A stretch of 64,000 bases of DNA from Ga0077555 sp041397775 (GTDB taxonomy: Bacteria > Pseudomonadota > Alphaproteobacteria > Rhizobiales > Hyphomicrobiaceae), in assembly GCA_041397775.1 (NCBI GenBank), contig JAWKWB010000005.1, positions 372,001 through 436,000 on the forward strand, read 5' to 3'. Positions 44,601 through 54,235 of this stretch are shown piece after piece. A program made the position numbers and the translations under genes. The notes under the pieces were generated by a model that saw nothing but the letters and a program-made list of their open reading frames with translations, was not told where the DNA came from and made no database searches. Each line of letters opens with the position of its first letter. The stretch's first letter is position 1.

Positions 44601-45500
44601 ATGTCCTCGAAGCAATGGCTGCTACTCGTCTTTCTCTCCATCCTCTGGGGTGGCTCGTTCCTGTTCATCGGCATCGCCGTACATGAATTGCCCGCGTTCA
44701 CGATCGTTCTGATCCGGGTGGGCCTGGCGGCACTGTTGCTGATGCCGCTCATATGGATTTCGGGCCACGCCTTGCCGCGTGGCATCTCGGGCTGGCAGCC
44801 GTTCGCCGTCATGGCGCTGTTCAACAACGTGCTGCCCTTCTCGCTCATCACGCTCGGCCAGCGCGAGGTCGCCAGCGGGCTCGCCTCCATCATCAACGCG
44901 ACGACGCCGCTGTTCGCCCTCGTCATCGCGCACGCCCTTTCCGACGATGAAAAGCTCGTCGCCGACAAGGTGGCCGGCGTCGGCTGCGGGCTGGCCGGCA
45001 TCGCGATCCTGATGGGGCCGGAAGCCGTCCTTGGGCGTTCCTCCAGCCTGCTCGGCATGACGTTCTGCCTGCTGGGCTGCCTCTCTTATGGCTGCGCGGG
45101 CTTCTGGGGCCGGCGCCTGCGGCAGACGCCGCCGCTGGTCTCGGCCACCTGTCAGCTCATGTGCTCGACGGTCGTGCTGGCCGTGCTGGCCGGTGTGGTC
45201 GATCGCCCGTGGACGCTTGCCATGCCCTCGCGCACGACGATCCTCGCCCTCGTGGCGTTGGCCGCGCTCTCGACCGCCGTGGCCTACATCGTCTTCTTCC
45301 GCATTCTCTCCGTATCAGGGCCCACCAACGCGATGCTCGTGACCCTGCTCATTCCCATATCCGGCGTGGCACTCGGTGCCCTCGTCCTTCATGAGCGCGT
45401 GGCCGCGCGCCACATCGTCGGTGCCGTCGTCATCGCCTTGGGGCTGGTCGCCATCGACGGCCGCCCGCTGGCCGCGCTCAGGCGACGCATCGCGACATGA
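44601..45500 (+). CDS. EamA/DMT-family transporter
   Basis: This 299-residue inner-membrane protein has about ten helices in two EamA repeats. The first repeat opens WLLLVFLSILWGGSFLFIGI and the second FCLLGCLSYGCAGFWGRRL. The end of each repeat has the usual LGQREVASGLASIINATTPL and PISGVALGALVLHERV. It probably exports a small metabolite or amino acid. Substrate unknown. GGAGG lies about 8 bp before the ATG. Confidence 0.9.
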   Translation: MSSKQWLLLVFLSILWGGSFLFIGIAVHELPAFTIVLIRVGLAALLLMPLIWISGHALPRGISGWQPFAVMALFNNVLPFSLITLGQREVASGLASIINATTPLFALVIAHALSDDEKLVADKVAGVGCGLAGIAILMGPEAVLGRSSSLLGMTFCLLGCLSYGCAGFWGRRLRQTPPLVSATCQLMCSTVVLAVLAGVVDRPWTLAMPSRTTILALVALAALSTAVAYIVFFRILSVSGPTNAMLVTLLIPISGVALGALVLHERVAARHIVGAVVIALGLVAIDGRPLAALRRRIAT

Positions 45501-45502
45501 CG

Positions 45503-46543
45503 TCAGGCCGCCAACTTGGCGGCCGCGTCCTCCAGGTCGCTGGCGAAGCGGTCGACCGTCTCGGGCGCCGTATCCCAGGCGCACATCAACCGGCAGCCCC
45601 CCTCGCCGATGAAGGTGTAGAAGCGCCAGCCCTTCTCCCGCAGCGCCGCTTGCAGTCTGGGCGGGATCTCCGCAAAGACGGCGTTGGCCTCCACGGGAAA
45701 CATGATGCGCACGCCCGGCACGGCCTTGATGCGCTCGTGCAGGCGTTGCGCCATGGCGTTGGCGTGACGGGCATTCCTCAGCCACACGTCATTGTCGAGC
45801 AGCCCGAGCCAGGGTGCCGACACGTAGCGCATCTTGGAGGCGAGCTGTCCCGCCTGCTTGACGCGCCAGGCGAAGTCTTCGGCCAGTTCCTGCTTGAAGA
45901 AGATGACCGCTTCGCCCACGGGCAGGCCGTTCTTCGTGCCGCCGAAGCACAAAACGTCGATGCCGGCCCGCCAGGTGATCTCGGAGGGATGGCAGCCCAG
46001 GTGCGCCACCGCATTCGCAAAACGCGCGCCGTCCATGTGGATCTTGAGGCCGCGGCGCTTGGCAATGGCAGCGATCGCCCGCAACTCCTCCACCGTGTAG
46101 ACCGTGCCCACCTCGGTGGACTGGGTCAGAGATACGGCCTTGGGCTTGGGAAAGTGCATGTCCGAGCGCTTCGTGGCGATTCGCTCGACGATGTCGGGCG
46201 TCAGCTTGCCCAGCGGCGCGGCGGCCGTCAGCAGCTTCGAGCCGTTCGAGAAGAATTCCGGCGCGCCGCATTCGTCCGTCTCGATATGCGCGATCTCGTG
46301 GCAGATCACGGAGTGATAGCTCTGGAACAGCGAGGCCAGCGCCAGGGAATTCGCCGCCGTGCCGTTGAAGACGAAGAACACCTCGCAGTCCGTCTCGAAG
46401 AGCGCGCGAAAGCGGTCGCAGACTTCCTGCGTCCAGCGATCGTCGCCATAGGAGAGTTCATGTCCCGTCGTATTGGCGCGCGCGAAGGCCTCCATCGCCT
46501 CCGGACAGACCCCGGCATTGTTGTCGGAAGCGAAGTGCTGCAT
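45503..46543 (-). CDS. Low-specificity L-threonine aldolase-like PLP enzyme
   Basis: The 346-residue fold-type I PLP enzyme splits L-threonine/allo-threonine to glycine and acetaldehyde, or related beta-hydroxy amino acids. It starts at the ATG at 46543 with GAGGAGAG upstream. FASDNNAGVCPEAMEAFARA, THIETDE-like AHIETDECGAPEF, HMDGARFANAVAHLG (cofactor-binding Asp) and CFGGTKNGLPVGEAV (Schiff-base Lys) are intact. It converges with the EamA gene, with 2 bp between stops. Confidence 0.92.
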   Translation of the reverse strand: MQHFASDNNAGVCPEAMEAFARANTTGHELSYGDDRWTQEVCDRFRALFETDCEVFFVFNGTAANSLALASLFQSYHSVICHEIAHIETDECGAPEFFSNGSKLLTAAAPLGKLTPDIVERIATKRSDMHFPKPKAVSLTQSTEVGTVYTVEELRAIAAIAKRRGLKIHMDGARFANAVAHLGCHPSEITWRAGIDVLCFGGTKNGLPVGEAVIFFKQELAEDFAWRVKQAGQLASKMRYVSAPWLGLLDNDVWLRNARHANAMAQRLHERIKAVPGVRIMFPVEANAVFAEIPPRLQAALREKGWRFYTFIGEGGCRLMCAWDTAPETVDRFASDLEDAAAKLAA

Positions 46544-46958
46544 TGCCGGGCTCTCCTCGTCAGGCCTGATTGGCGGTCGCGATCCATCCGCCACGCTCGG
46601 GGGACCATACTGCGATCGCGCGCGATGAGCGAGGCGTCCGCTGCACACTTTTCAGTCCCCTCGCAAGGCACATGGGGCGATCGCGAAGCGGGTGGGGGGA
46701 CGCTACCGCCAATTGCCACCGTTCTCGCGTCCGCGAACGCGCCCACGCGACGTCGTCGCTACAAAATCGGCGCAGCAATGCCACAATCCCGGCACATATT
46801 GCGCCTCACTAGGCATCGGGGGTATTGAACCGCCTCGCGCGATTGGACGGCGCGACGGCGCCGCCTATCGACCACGCATCGCGCGTGGTCCAGCCACGGT
46901 GCCACGGCAAGAACGGGGACGAGGGGCAACGGGTTTGGGCAGCGCCGTCACATCGCAA
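46544..46958. other. Divergent intergenic region
   Basis: 415 bp between the minus-strand threonine aldolase gene and the plus-strand AsmA-like gene. Promoters for both should be here. No gene is supported. A plus-strand frame runs into the AsmA-like gene but is not protein-like before about 46940. Confidence 0.45.
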
Positions 46959-48767
46959 ATGCGGCAGATTTGGCGCGCGTCGGCTGTTGCGGGCCTCCTC
47001 GCCGTCATGGCCGTGATTCCCGTGGCACTCGGATTGATTCCGGGTTCCGATTTCTTCCAGCGCGCCTCCGTGCAGGCCAGCACCGACGATTTTCTGCTGA
47101 CCAGCGACCCGCACATCCTCGTTCCCTCCCTCCCCCTGTATCTCGATCGCGGCCTGATCCAGGGTCGCAATGGCCAGGACGGCAAGCGTCGCACGGGCAC
47201 GGGGCAGCTCTTCCTGCGCAATGCGACGTTGCGCATTCCCCTGCCGGGTCTTCCCGGTGAAGCGCGCCGGGTCCCCGTCTCTCCCGCGGTCGAAAGCCCG
47301 AGCCCTCCCCTGGCACCACTTCTCAAGCTGCTGACACGCATGGACTTCAAGTCGCTGCGGCTGGAAAATTGTACATTCGATCTCGTCGCCCCCGACGGCA
47401 AGACCACGCGGCTGAGCAATATCGATGCCGACGTGACATCCAGCGGCAAGGGGCGCTTCTCCGCCACCGGACACGGCACGTTTCGGGGTCGCTCCCTGCG
47501 CTTCGAGGCGGCCTGGCGCCCCGAGACGACGGATCGGCCCGATCTCGAAAAGCCGGTCTTCCGGGCAAAACTCTCCGCGCGCGCCTCCAGCTTCGAGGCG
47601 AACTTCGAAGGGCTGCTGCACGCCTACGCTTCCCCGAAATTCATAGGCGCCGCCGACGTGCGCGCGCGCCGCCTCAGATCCCTGGCACGCTGGTTCGGAC
47701 TTGCCGTCCCCGAACTCAACGATCTCAACGATGCACGCATCACCGGCCCCATCGAGGTCGGCGATGGACGCCTCGCCTTCCCGAAAGCGGCCGTCGATGT
47801 CAGCGCCAATCATGCCGAAGGTGCATTGCTGCTGAAGATGCGCGGCGCGCGGCCCGCGATTGAAGGCACACTGGCCTTCAAGGCTTTCGATCTTCGTCCC
47901 TTCATCGCAGCCCAGATCGGCACCCCGCCCCACCCGGGCCGCGACGACAAGGCATCGCGGGCCCTCGACAATGGCTCGCTCGCCTCCGCCTTCGATGCCG
48001 ACCTGCGCCTCTCCGCCGGCAAGGTGACGGTGCCGCACTTCGAGGCCGGCCGCGGCGCCCTGACCATCAATCTGCGCGGCGGCCAGATGCTGGCGGACCT
48101 GGCCGAACTGGAATTGGAAGGCGGCATCGCCTCCGGCCAGATCATGCTCGATGTCAACGCCAAGCCCGTGAAAATGACGCTGAAGGGTGGCCTCCAGGGT
48201 TTTGATCCGGGCCGCTCCCTGGCCGAAGTGCTCAACCGCAATCCCCTGCTGGGCCGCGCCAACCTGTCGATCGAGGCGACGGGCCACGGCGACACCCTGC
48301 AGAGCCTTTTTGCGAACGCAGCCGGCGATGCGGTGCTGAAACTGCCGAAGGGGGGGCGGCTGGGATTGGATCTCAACGCGCTGGCCTACTCCGCCAAGCA
48401 GGAGAAGCATGTGGGCTGGCGCGCGGCCGGCAAGGGCAGCACCAGCCTCGACGCGCTGACCGGACGCTTCCGCTTCTCCAGCGGCGCCCTGTCGATAAAG
48501 GAGTTCCAGGCGCGCTCCGCCGACACACGGATCGTTGCCGGCGGGCAGGTGGATCTGCGCGATCGACTGCTCGACGTGAACGTCGCGCTCTCCCCGCTCG
48601 CGCCGGCCGGCAAGGACGCGGAGAGCAGCGAACTGGCCTTCCGGGGCAGTTGGTCCGACCCGGCCATCAGCCTGATGGGACGCCCCTTCACGACGCCGCT
48701 GCCCAGCGCGACGGGCCTGCGTGCACCGGGAACGGTCGCGCCCCATAGCGCCAGCCAGGGCCAATAG
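46959..48767 (+). CDS. AsmA-family envelope protein
   Basis: The 602-residue protein has a single N-terminal membrane anchor (RASAVAGLLAVMAVIPVALG) and then a long beta-rich periplasmic region with AsmA-like repeated segments: SLRLENCTFDLVAPDGKTTR, VSANHAEGALLLKMRGARPA and, near the end, RFRFSSGALSIKEFQARSAD followed by GGQVDLRDRLLDVNVALSPL. AsmA-like proteins affect outer-membrane assembly or lipid transfer. The start is uncertain: I chose the ATG at 46959, but a TTG 24 bp upstream is possible. It ends 14 bp from a convergent gene. Confidence 0.82.
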   Translation: MRQIWRASAVAGLLAVMAVIPVALGLIPGSDFFQRASVQASTDDFLLTSDPHILVPSLPLYLDRGLIQGRNGQDGKRRTGTGQLFLRNATLRIPLPGLPGEARRVPVSPAVESPSPPLAPLLKLLTRMDFKSLRLENCTFDLVAPDGKTTRLSNIDADVTSSGKGRFSATGHGTFRGRSLRFEAAWRPETTDRPDLEKPVFRAKLSARASSFEANFEGLLHAYASPKFIGAADVRARRLRSLARWFGLAVPELNDLNDARITGPIEVGDGRLAFPKAAVDVSANHAEGALLLKMRGARPAIEGTLAFKAFDLRPFIAAQIGTPPHPGRDDKASRALDNGSLASAFDADLRLSAGKVTVPHFEAGRGALTINLRGGQMLADLAELELEGGIASGQIMLDVNAKPVKMTLKGGLQGFDPGRSLAEVLNRNPLLGRANLSIEATGHGDTLQSLFANAAGDAVLKLPKGGRLGLDLNALAYSAKQEKHVGWRAAGKGSTSLDALTGRFRFSSGALSIKEFQARSADTRIVAGGQVDLRDRLLDVNVALSPLAPAGKDAESSELAFRGSWSDPAISLMGRPFTTPLPSATGLRAPGTVAPHSASQGQ

Positions 48768-48781
48768 CGCGCAGCCGCCGC

Positions 48782-49702
48782 TCAACCCTTGTCGATGGGC
48801 TGGGGCACGACGCTGCGGATGATCGAGGCATCGAGGGCCTCGTAGTCGTGGTAGCCGATCAGCTCATAGAGCCGCTTGCGCGTCAGCATGTCGTCGACTT
48901 GCGGTGCCGTCGTCCCGTCGCGGGCGAGCCGGCCGTAGAACGTCTCCATCGCCTTGGCCGCGATCCGCAGCGAGGATACCGGCCAGATCACGATCTTCAG
49001 TCCCGCCGCCTGCAGCGCCTCCGCAGTCTCCAGCGGTGTGCGCCCGAACTCCGTCATGTTGCACATGGTCGGCACGGGCATCGCCGCCGCGAACGCGCGG
49101 AACTGGTCGAGGCTCGTCAGCGCATCGGGAAAGACGATGTCTGCGCCCGCCGCCGCATACCGCTGGCCGCGCGCGATGGCACCTTCCAGTCCCTCCGACG
49201 CTGCCGCATCCGTCCGCGCGATGATCATGAGATGACGCCGCGCCTTGCGGGCCGCTGCGATCTTGGCCGCCATCTGCTCGACGGGGATGATGGACTTGTC
49301 GTTGAGGTGTCCGCACTTCTTCGGCAGCACCTGGTCCTCGATGTGGACGGCAGCCGCGCCGGCATCTTCCAACTCGCGCACGAGCCGCATGGCGTTTAGC
49401 GCCTCGCCGTAGCCCGTATCCCCGTCGACGATCAACGGCAGGCCGGTCGCACGCGCGATGACCCGCACGAACAGGCACAGCTCCTCCATCGTCAGAATGC
49501 CGAGATCGGGCAGCCCCAGGCTCGCCGTCACCGCGCCGCCCGACACGTAGAGGGCTTCGAACCCGGCCTCGCGCGCGATGCAGCCCGCCAGCGCATTATG
49601 CGCGCCCGGCGCGCGCAGGATCTGCGGCCGGTCGAGAAGCTTGCGCAACCGCACACCGGCCGGCTCCGCGATCGCCTTGCTGCCTTCGAGCCAATCCGCC
49701 AT
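48782..49702 (-). CDS. Isocitrate lyase/PEP mutase family protein (methylisocitrate lyase-like)
   Basis: This 306-residue (beta/alpha)8 enzyme starts at the ATG at 49702, with a near-perfect AAGGAGG upstream. IVDGDTGYGEALNAMRLV holds the metal-binding Asp, and HIEDQVLPKKCGHLNDKSII contains the KKCGH catalytic motif of the lyase branch. MIIARTDAAASEGLEGAIAR and PTMCNMTEFGRTPL are also typical. Probable reaction: cleavage of 2-methylisocitrate to pyruvate and succinate, which would link with propionyl-CoA metabolism. A 2,3-dimethylmalate or oxaloacetate-type lyase is an alternative. No prpC/prpD neighbours. Confidence 0.87.
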   Translation of the reverse strand: MADWLEGSKAIAEPAGVRLRKLLDRPQILRAPGAHNALAGCIAREAGFEALYVSGGAVTASLGLPDLGILTMEELCLFVRVIARATGLPLIVDGDTGYGEALNAMRLVRELEDAGAAAVHIEDQVLPKKCGHLNDKSIIPVEQMAAKIAAARKARRHLMIIARTDAAASEGLEGAIARGQRYAAAGADIVFPDALTSLDQFRAFAAAMPVPTMCNMTEFGRTPLETAEALQAAGLKIVIWPVSSLRIAAKAMETFYGRLARDGTTAPQVDDMLTRKRLYELIGYHDYEALDASIIRSVVPQPIDKG

Positions 49703-49775
49703 CTGAACCTCCTTCGTGCCCTGTTCGCGCAACGTATAGGGGATCATGGCGCGCTCCGCGAGTGCGGGTACGGCG

Positions 49776-49805
49776 TGCTGCAATGTCGTGTGCTGTAATG
49801 TCGTG
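49776..49805. repeat. Two tandem 15-bp units
   Basis: TGCTGCAATGTCGTG (49776-49790) is followed directly by TGCTGTAATGTCGTG (49791-49805), one base different. They lie between two divergent genes and could be regulatory direct repeats or simple slippage. Confidence 0.7.
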
Positions 49806-49877
49806 GCGTAGCGCGTGCCTTGCCTGATAGCCTGACCGCCGCGCCGGTCGGGAACGGACCGGGCGAAGGGGGACGCC

Positions 49878-50720
49878 ATGACGATCGAAGTTTTCCTCGC
49901 CGTGCTGGCGGCAGCGGCGATGCACGCCGGCTGGAATGCCGTCGTGAAGGGCGGTGGCGATCCATTCGTGACGGTGACGCACGTCTCCCTGTTCTCGGGC
50001 GGCACGGCGTTGCTTCTCCTGCCGACGGTGTCGATGCCCAAGCCGGGCGTCTGGCTCTGGCTGGCAGCCTCCGCCCTCATCCACACCGCCTATCGCTTCA
50101 TGCTGATCGGCGCCTATCGCAGCGGCGACATGACCCAGGTCTATCCCATCATGCGCGGGGCGGCACCGCTGCTGACCGCGATCGGCACCGCCCTCCTCAT
50201 CGGCGAGGTGATCAGCCTCACCGGGTTCGCCGCCGTGGGCTTCCTGTCGCTCGGTGTCTTCCTGATGTCGCTGAAGGGCGGGCGTCTCGGCAGTTTCGAC
50301 AGGACGGCGGTCGGCTTCGCGCTGCTGTCGGCGACGTGCACGTGCGCCTATTCGCTGGTCGATGGCATCGGTGCCCGCCTCAACGGCTCGGGCCCCGGCT
50401 TCGCGCTGTGGATGTTCGTGCTCAACATGCTGACGATGCAGGCCATCGCCCTCGCCATGCGCGGCCCCGCCGTCTACGCGACACTTCCCGCGACGTGGCG
50501 GCTGTCGGCCGGCGGCGGGCTGATGTCGATGCTCGCCTACTTCATCGTGATCTGGGGCATGACCAAGGCGCCGATCGCGCTCGTCGCCGCCTTGCGCGAG
50601 ACCAGCGTCCTGTTCGGCGCCCTCCTCGCCACGCTGATCCTGAAGGAGCCCGTGACGGGGTGGCGCGTGCTCGCCTCGCTGGCGGTGGTACTCGGCGTCG
50701 TCCTGTTGCGCGTCGCCTGA
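49878..50720 (+). CDS. EamA/DMT-family transporter
   Basis: The 280-residue inner-membrane protein has ten predicted helices and two EamA repeats. It starts VFLAVLAAAAMHAGWNAVVK, in which MHAGWN is typical of this subgroup. AYRSGDMTQVYPIMRGAAPL and ALRETSVLFGALLATLILKE close the repeats. Likely a metabolite exporter. Substrate unknown. GGGGGACGCC precedes the ATG. It is not closely alike to the other EamA protein in this window. Confidence 0.9.
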   Translation: MTIEVFLAVLAAAAMHAGWNAVVKGGGDPFVTVTHVSLFSGGTALLLLPTVSMPKPGVWLWLAASALIHTAYRFMLIGAYRSGDMTQVYPIMRGAAPLLTAIGTALLIGEVISLTGFAAVGFLSLGVFLMSLKGGRLGSFDRTAVGFALLSATCTCAYSLVDGIGARLNGSGPGFALWMFVLNMLTMQAIALAMRGPAVYATLPATWRLSAGGGLMSMLAYFIVIWGMTKAPIALVAALRETSVLFGALLATLILKEPVTGWRVLASLAVVLGVVLLRVA

Positions 50721-50747
50721 CCCCGGGCAGGTGCAGGTCGCGCGCGC

Positions 50748-52145
50748 TCACATATGGATCGCGCGCTTGTCGACGGCGAGCGCTGCTTCCTTGATGGCTT
50801 CGGCCAGCGTCGGGTGGGCATGGCACGTGCGCGCCAGATCCTCCGCCGCCCCGCCGAACTCCATGATCACCGCGGCTTCCGCGATCAGCTCGCCCGCCTG
50901 TGGCCCCACGATATGGACGCCCAGGATGCGGTCCGTCCGGGCGTCCGCCAGCACCTTGGCAAACCCCTCCGCCGCGCGCGTGACCTTGGCCCGGCCGTTC
51001 GCCGTGAAGGGGAACTTCCCGACGCGATACTCGATGCCTGCCGCCTTCAGTTCCTCCTCCGTCTTGCCGACGGTGCCGACTTCGGGCGTCGTGTAGATGA
51101 CGCCGGGAATGACGTCGTAGTTCACGTGGCCCGACTGGCCGGCCATGATCTCGGCCACCGCGATACCCTCGTCCTCGGCCTTGTGGGCGAGCATGGGGCC
51201 GCGGATCACATCGCCAATGGCGCGGATGCCCGCAACGCTGGTCTGGAAGTGCGCGTCGACCTCGATGCGGCCGCGCTGGTCGCGCTTGACACCCACCTCG
51301 TCGAGACCCAGCCCCTCCGTATAGGGCACCCGTCCGATGGCCACGAGCACCACGTCGGCATCGAGCACTTCGGCAGCACCACCCGCGGCCGGTTCCACCG
51401 TCACCTTGTGGCCGTCGCCGGAGGCTTCCACCTTCGTCACCTTCGTCGCGAGCTTGAAGGCGAAGCCCTGCTTCTGGAGGATGCGCTGGAAGCTCTTGGC
51501 GACGTCGAGATCCATCCCCGGCAGGATACGGTCGAGATACTCCACCACCTGCACTTGTGACCCGAGCCGGCGCCACACCGAGCCCAGCTCCAGCCCGATG
51601 ACGCCCGCGCCGACGACGAGCAACTTGCCCGGCACCTTCGGCAGCGTCAGCGCGCCCGTCGAGGACACGATCGTGCGCTCGTCGATGGTCACGCCCGGCA
51701 ACCGCGCCACGTCGGAGCCGGTGGCGATGACGATGTTCTTGGCCTCGAGCGACTGCGTGCCGCCCGCCGCCAGCACCACCTCGACCCGCCCCGCGCCCGT
51801 GATGCGGCCCGTGCCCTGCACGACGTCGATCTTGTTCTTCTTGAAGAGGAAGGCGACGCCCGCCGTATTGCCCGCAACGCCTTCGTCCTTGAAGGCCAGC
51901 ATCTTGGCCAGGTCGAGTTCGGGTGTCACCTTGATGCCCATGGCCGCGAAGCCGTGCGCTGCCTCCTCGAAGCGCTCGGTCGCATGCAGCAGCGCCTTGG
52001 AGGGGATGCAGCCCACGTTGGCGCATGTGCCGCCATGTGTCGCGCGCTTCTCGACGACGGCCACTTTCATGCCCAGCTGCGCCGCACGAATGGCGCAGAC
52101 GTAGCCGCCCGGGCCCGTGCCGATGACGATGAGGTCGTGGGTCAT
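50748..52145 (-). CDS. lpd: Dihydrolipoyl dehydrogenase (E3)
   Basis: The 465-residue flavoprotein reoxidises lipoamide on the E2 subunit of 2-oxoglutarate dehydrogenase with NAD. FAD motif IVIGTGPGGYVCAIRAAQLG, redox disulfide GGTCANVGCIPSKALLH, NAD motif LLVVGAGVIGLELGSVWRRL and C-terminal catalytic HAHPTLAE (His-Glu pair) are all present. It starts at the ATG at 52145, which overlaps the stop of the unknown upstream gene (ATGA). It is the last gene of the sucA-sucB operon and probably specific to it. Confidence 0.97.
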   Translation of the reverse strand: MTHDLIVIGTGPGGYVCAIRAAQLGMKVAVVEKRATHGGTCANVGCIPSKALLHATERFEEAAHGFAAMGIKVTPELDLAKMLAFKDEGVAGNTAGVAFLFKKNKIDVVQGTGRITGAGRVEVVLAAGGTQSLEAKNIVIATGSDVARLPGVTIDERTIVSSTGALTLPKVPGKLLVVGAGVIGLELGSVWRRLGSQVQVVEYLDRILPGMDLDVAKSFQRILQKQGFAFKLATKVTKVEASGDGHKVTVEPAAGGAAEVLDADVVLVAIGRVPYTEGLGLDEVGVKRDQRGRIEVDAHFQTSVAGIRAIGDVIRGPMLAHKAEDEGIAVAEIMAGQSGHVNYDVIPGVIYTTPEVGTVGKTEEELKAAGIEYRVGKFPFTANGRAKVTRAAEGFAKVLADARTDRILGVHIVGPQAGELIAEAAVIMEFGGAAEDLARTCHAHPTLAEAIKEAALAVDKRAIHM

Positions 52146-52837
52146 ATCGCGTCTCCTTCGCTCGGCGTCAGTTCGATCCGGGAATCCACCCGGTGGGGAA
52201 CGATGAAGCCGATGCCATGCAGGCAATAATCGACATAGAGCTGGTCGGCATGGGCGCTATCGAGCACCTTCAGCAGGAAGCCGGCGCGCACCGAGCCGTG
52301 CTCGCCCTGGTATTCGAACTGCACCCACTTCTCGCGGCCCCGCACGGCCGTGCCGGAGGGCGCGAGTTCGTTCATCGTGCCGAGAAAGCGCGGGAGCGAC
52401 GCGAACTGGTCGAGGCGGCGGCCACGCAGGCGCAGGACGATCCGTTCCCCCGCCTGAAGCTCGACACCCGGCGGCACGACGATCGGGTCGCCGTAGCGAT
52501 CGTGCATGGTGACGCCCCGCTTCACGACGAGTGGGATCTCGTCCTCCGAGCCGCCGCCGAAATGCACCCCGCAGAAACGGTCCTCGCCGTCGAAGTTCCA
52601 GACGAGATCGTTGTGCTCCCAGTAGCGCAGGCCGGGCAGCCCCGTCTCCTCCAGCGTGATCCGCTCCGGTTCGCCGCCGAGCCAGCGGACGAGATCGGCA
52701 AGCGGTGTCTGCCGCAGGACGACGCGGCGGCCCGCCGTGCACCCCGACGTCGCAAGCTCCCACAGATCTATGACGGGCAGCGCGCCCGCGCTGTCCCGGC
52801 GATAGGTATCGAAGCTGACGACGCGCTTGTCGGGCAT
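52142..52837 (-). CDS. Unknown protein encoded between sucB and lpd
   Basis: The 231-residue soluble protein matches no family I recognise. It has no signal or membrane segment. The middle is rich in beta-type sequence (ERIVLRLRGRRLDQFASLPR, GREKWVQFEYQGEHGSVRAG), and the end has YVDYCLHGIGFIVPHRV. Conserved-looking aromatic residues (EHNDLVWNFDGEDRFCGVHF) suggest a binding pocket. It starts 10 bp after sucB and overlaps lpd by 4 bp, so it is made together with the 2-oxoglutarate dehydrogenase subunits. A role in that complex is inference. Confidence 0.82.
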   Translation of the reverse strand: MPDKRVVSFDTYRRDSAGALPVIDLWELATSGCTAGRRVVLRQTPLADLVRWLGGEPERITLEETGLPGLRYWEHNDLVWNFDGEDRFCGVHFGGGSEDEIPLVVKRGVTMHDRYGDPIVVPPGVELQAGERIVLRLRGRRLDQFASLPRFLGTMNELAPSGTAVRGREKWVQFEYQGEHGSVRAGFLLKVLDSAHADQLYVDYCLHGIGFIVPHRVDSRIELTPSEGDAI

Positions 52838-52847
52838 TCGCTTGGGA

Positions 52848-54098
52848 TCACAGCTCCAGGATGAAGCGCTGCGGATCCTCCAGGCATTCCTTGACGCGCA
52901 CCAGGAAGGTCACGGCTTCCTTGCCGTCGACGATGCGGTGATCGTAGCTGAGCGCGAGATACATCATCGGACGGATGACGACCTGGCCATTGCGCACGAC
53001 CGGACGCTCCTCGATGCGGTGCATGCCCAGAATGCCCGACTGCGGCGCGTTGAGGATCGGCATCGACAGCATCGACCCGTAGACGCCGCCGTTCGAGATC
53101 GTGAACGTGCCGCCCTGCATCTCGTCGATGCCGAGCTTGCCGTCGCGCGCCCGCCGCCCGAAGTCGACGATGCGGCCCTCGATCTCGGCAAGGCTCAGGC
53201 GGTCGGCCTCGCGCACCACGGGCACCACGAGGCCCTTGTCCGTGCCGACGGCGACGCCGATGTGATAGTAGTTCTTGTAGATGATGTCGGCGCCGTCGAT
53301 CTCGGCGTTGACCGCGGGGATCTCGCGCAGCGCCGTGAGGCACGCCTTCACGAAGAAGCCCATGAAGCCCAGCTTCACGCCGTGCCGCTTCTCGAACAGA
53401 TCCTTGTATTCGCCACGCAGCTTCATCACCGCGCTCATGTCCACGTCGTTGAACGTGGACAGCATGGCGGCGCTGTTCTGCGCGTCCTTGAGGCGCCGGG
53501 CGATGGTCTGGCGCAGGCGCGTCATGCGCACGCGCTCCTCGCGGGCCGCGTCGTTCGGCGCGGACGGCGCCCGCATGACGACCGCGGTCGCCGGTTGCGG
53601 CGCCGGCACGTAGGCGACGGGCGCGGATGCGGCGGGCGCAGGCGCCTTCGCGGTCGCCGCCACGGCATCTTCCTTCAAGACCTGGCCACGCTTGCCGCTG
53701 CCGGCCACGTCGCTTGCCGCGATCCCCTTCTCCTCGAGGATCTTGCGGGCGGAGGGTGCCGGCGGCATCGGCGCACCGGCAGGAACCGCCGCAGCGGGGG
53801 CAGGCGACGGCGCTGCAGCAGCAGCCTTCGGCGCGGCCGGAGCGCCAGCCTCGCCAGCGGCCCCTTCCTTGATGGTGCCGAGCACGCTACCGACCGCGAC
53901 GGTCGCACCAGCTTCAACGGCAATCGCCGCCAGAATACCGGCAGCGGGAGCCGGAACCTCGACGGAAACCTTGTCCGTCTCGAGCTCGACCAATGGCTCG
54001 TCGACCTTCACGGCGTCGCCTGGCTGCTTCAGCCATTTGCCGACGGTCGCCTCCGTCACCGACTCGCCCAACGCCGGCACGCGGATCTCGATCGCCAT
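52848..54098 (-). CDS. sucB: Dihydrolipoyllysine succinyltransferase (E2 of 2-oxoglutarate dehydrogenase)
   Basis: The 416-residue E2 starts at the ATG at 54098 (MAIEIRVPALGESVTEATVG). The lipoyl domain has VELETDKVSVEVPAP, whose Lys carries lipoate. A long Ala/Pro linker, a peripheral-subunit-binding domain (PSARKILEEKGIAASDVAGS) and the catalytic acyltransferase domain follow, with GMHRIEERPVVRNGQVVIRP and active-site His in ALSYDHRIVDGKEAV near the end. It transfers succinyl from the E1 product to CoA. Confidence 0.97.
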   Translation of the reverse strand: MAIEIRVPALGESVTEATVGKWLKQPGDAVKVDEPLVELETDKVSVEVPAPAAGILAAIAVEAGATVAVGSVLGTIKEGAAGEAGAPAAPKAAAAAPSPAPAAAVPAGAPMPPAPSARKILEEKGIAASDVAGSGKRGQVLKEDAVAATAKAPAPAASAPVAYVPAPQPATAVVMRAPSAPNDAAREERVRMTRLRQTIARRLKDAQNSAAMLSTFNDVDMSAVMKLRGEYKDLFEKRHGVKLGFMGFFVKACLTALREIPAVNAEIDGADIIYKNYYHIGVAVGTDKGLVVPVVREADRLSLAEIEGRIVDFGRRARDGKLGIDEMQGGTFTISNGGVYGSMLSMPILNAPQSGILGMHRIEERPVVRNGQVVIRPMMYLALSYDHRIVDGKEAVTFLVRVKECLEDPQRFILEL

Positions 54099-54235
54099 CG
54101 TCCTCATTCCTTCGTCAATCCGGCGGCAAATCCGCCTGTTCTGCGGCCTGTTCGACCCTGAATTCGACGCGCTTGCAGTGCAGCAAGGCTCCAGGCCTGT
54201 CAATCACGCAAATGGTCGAGTTGAGCACACACGAA

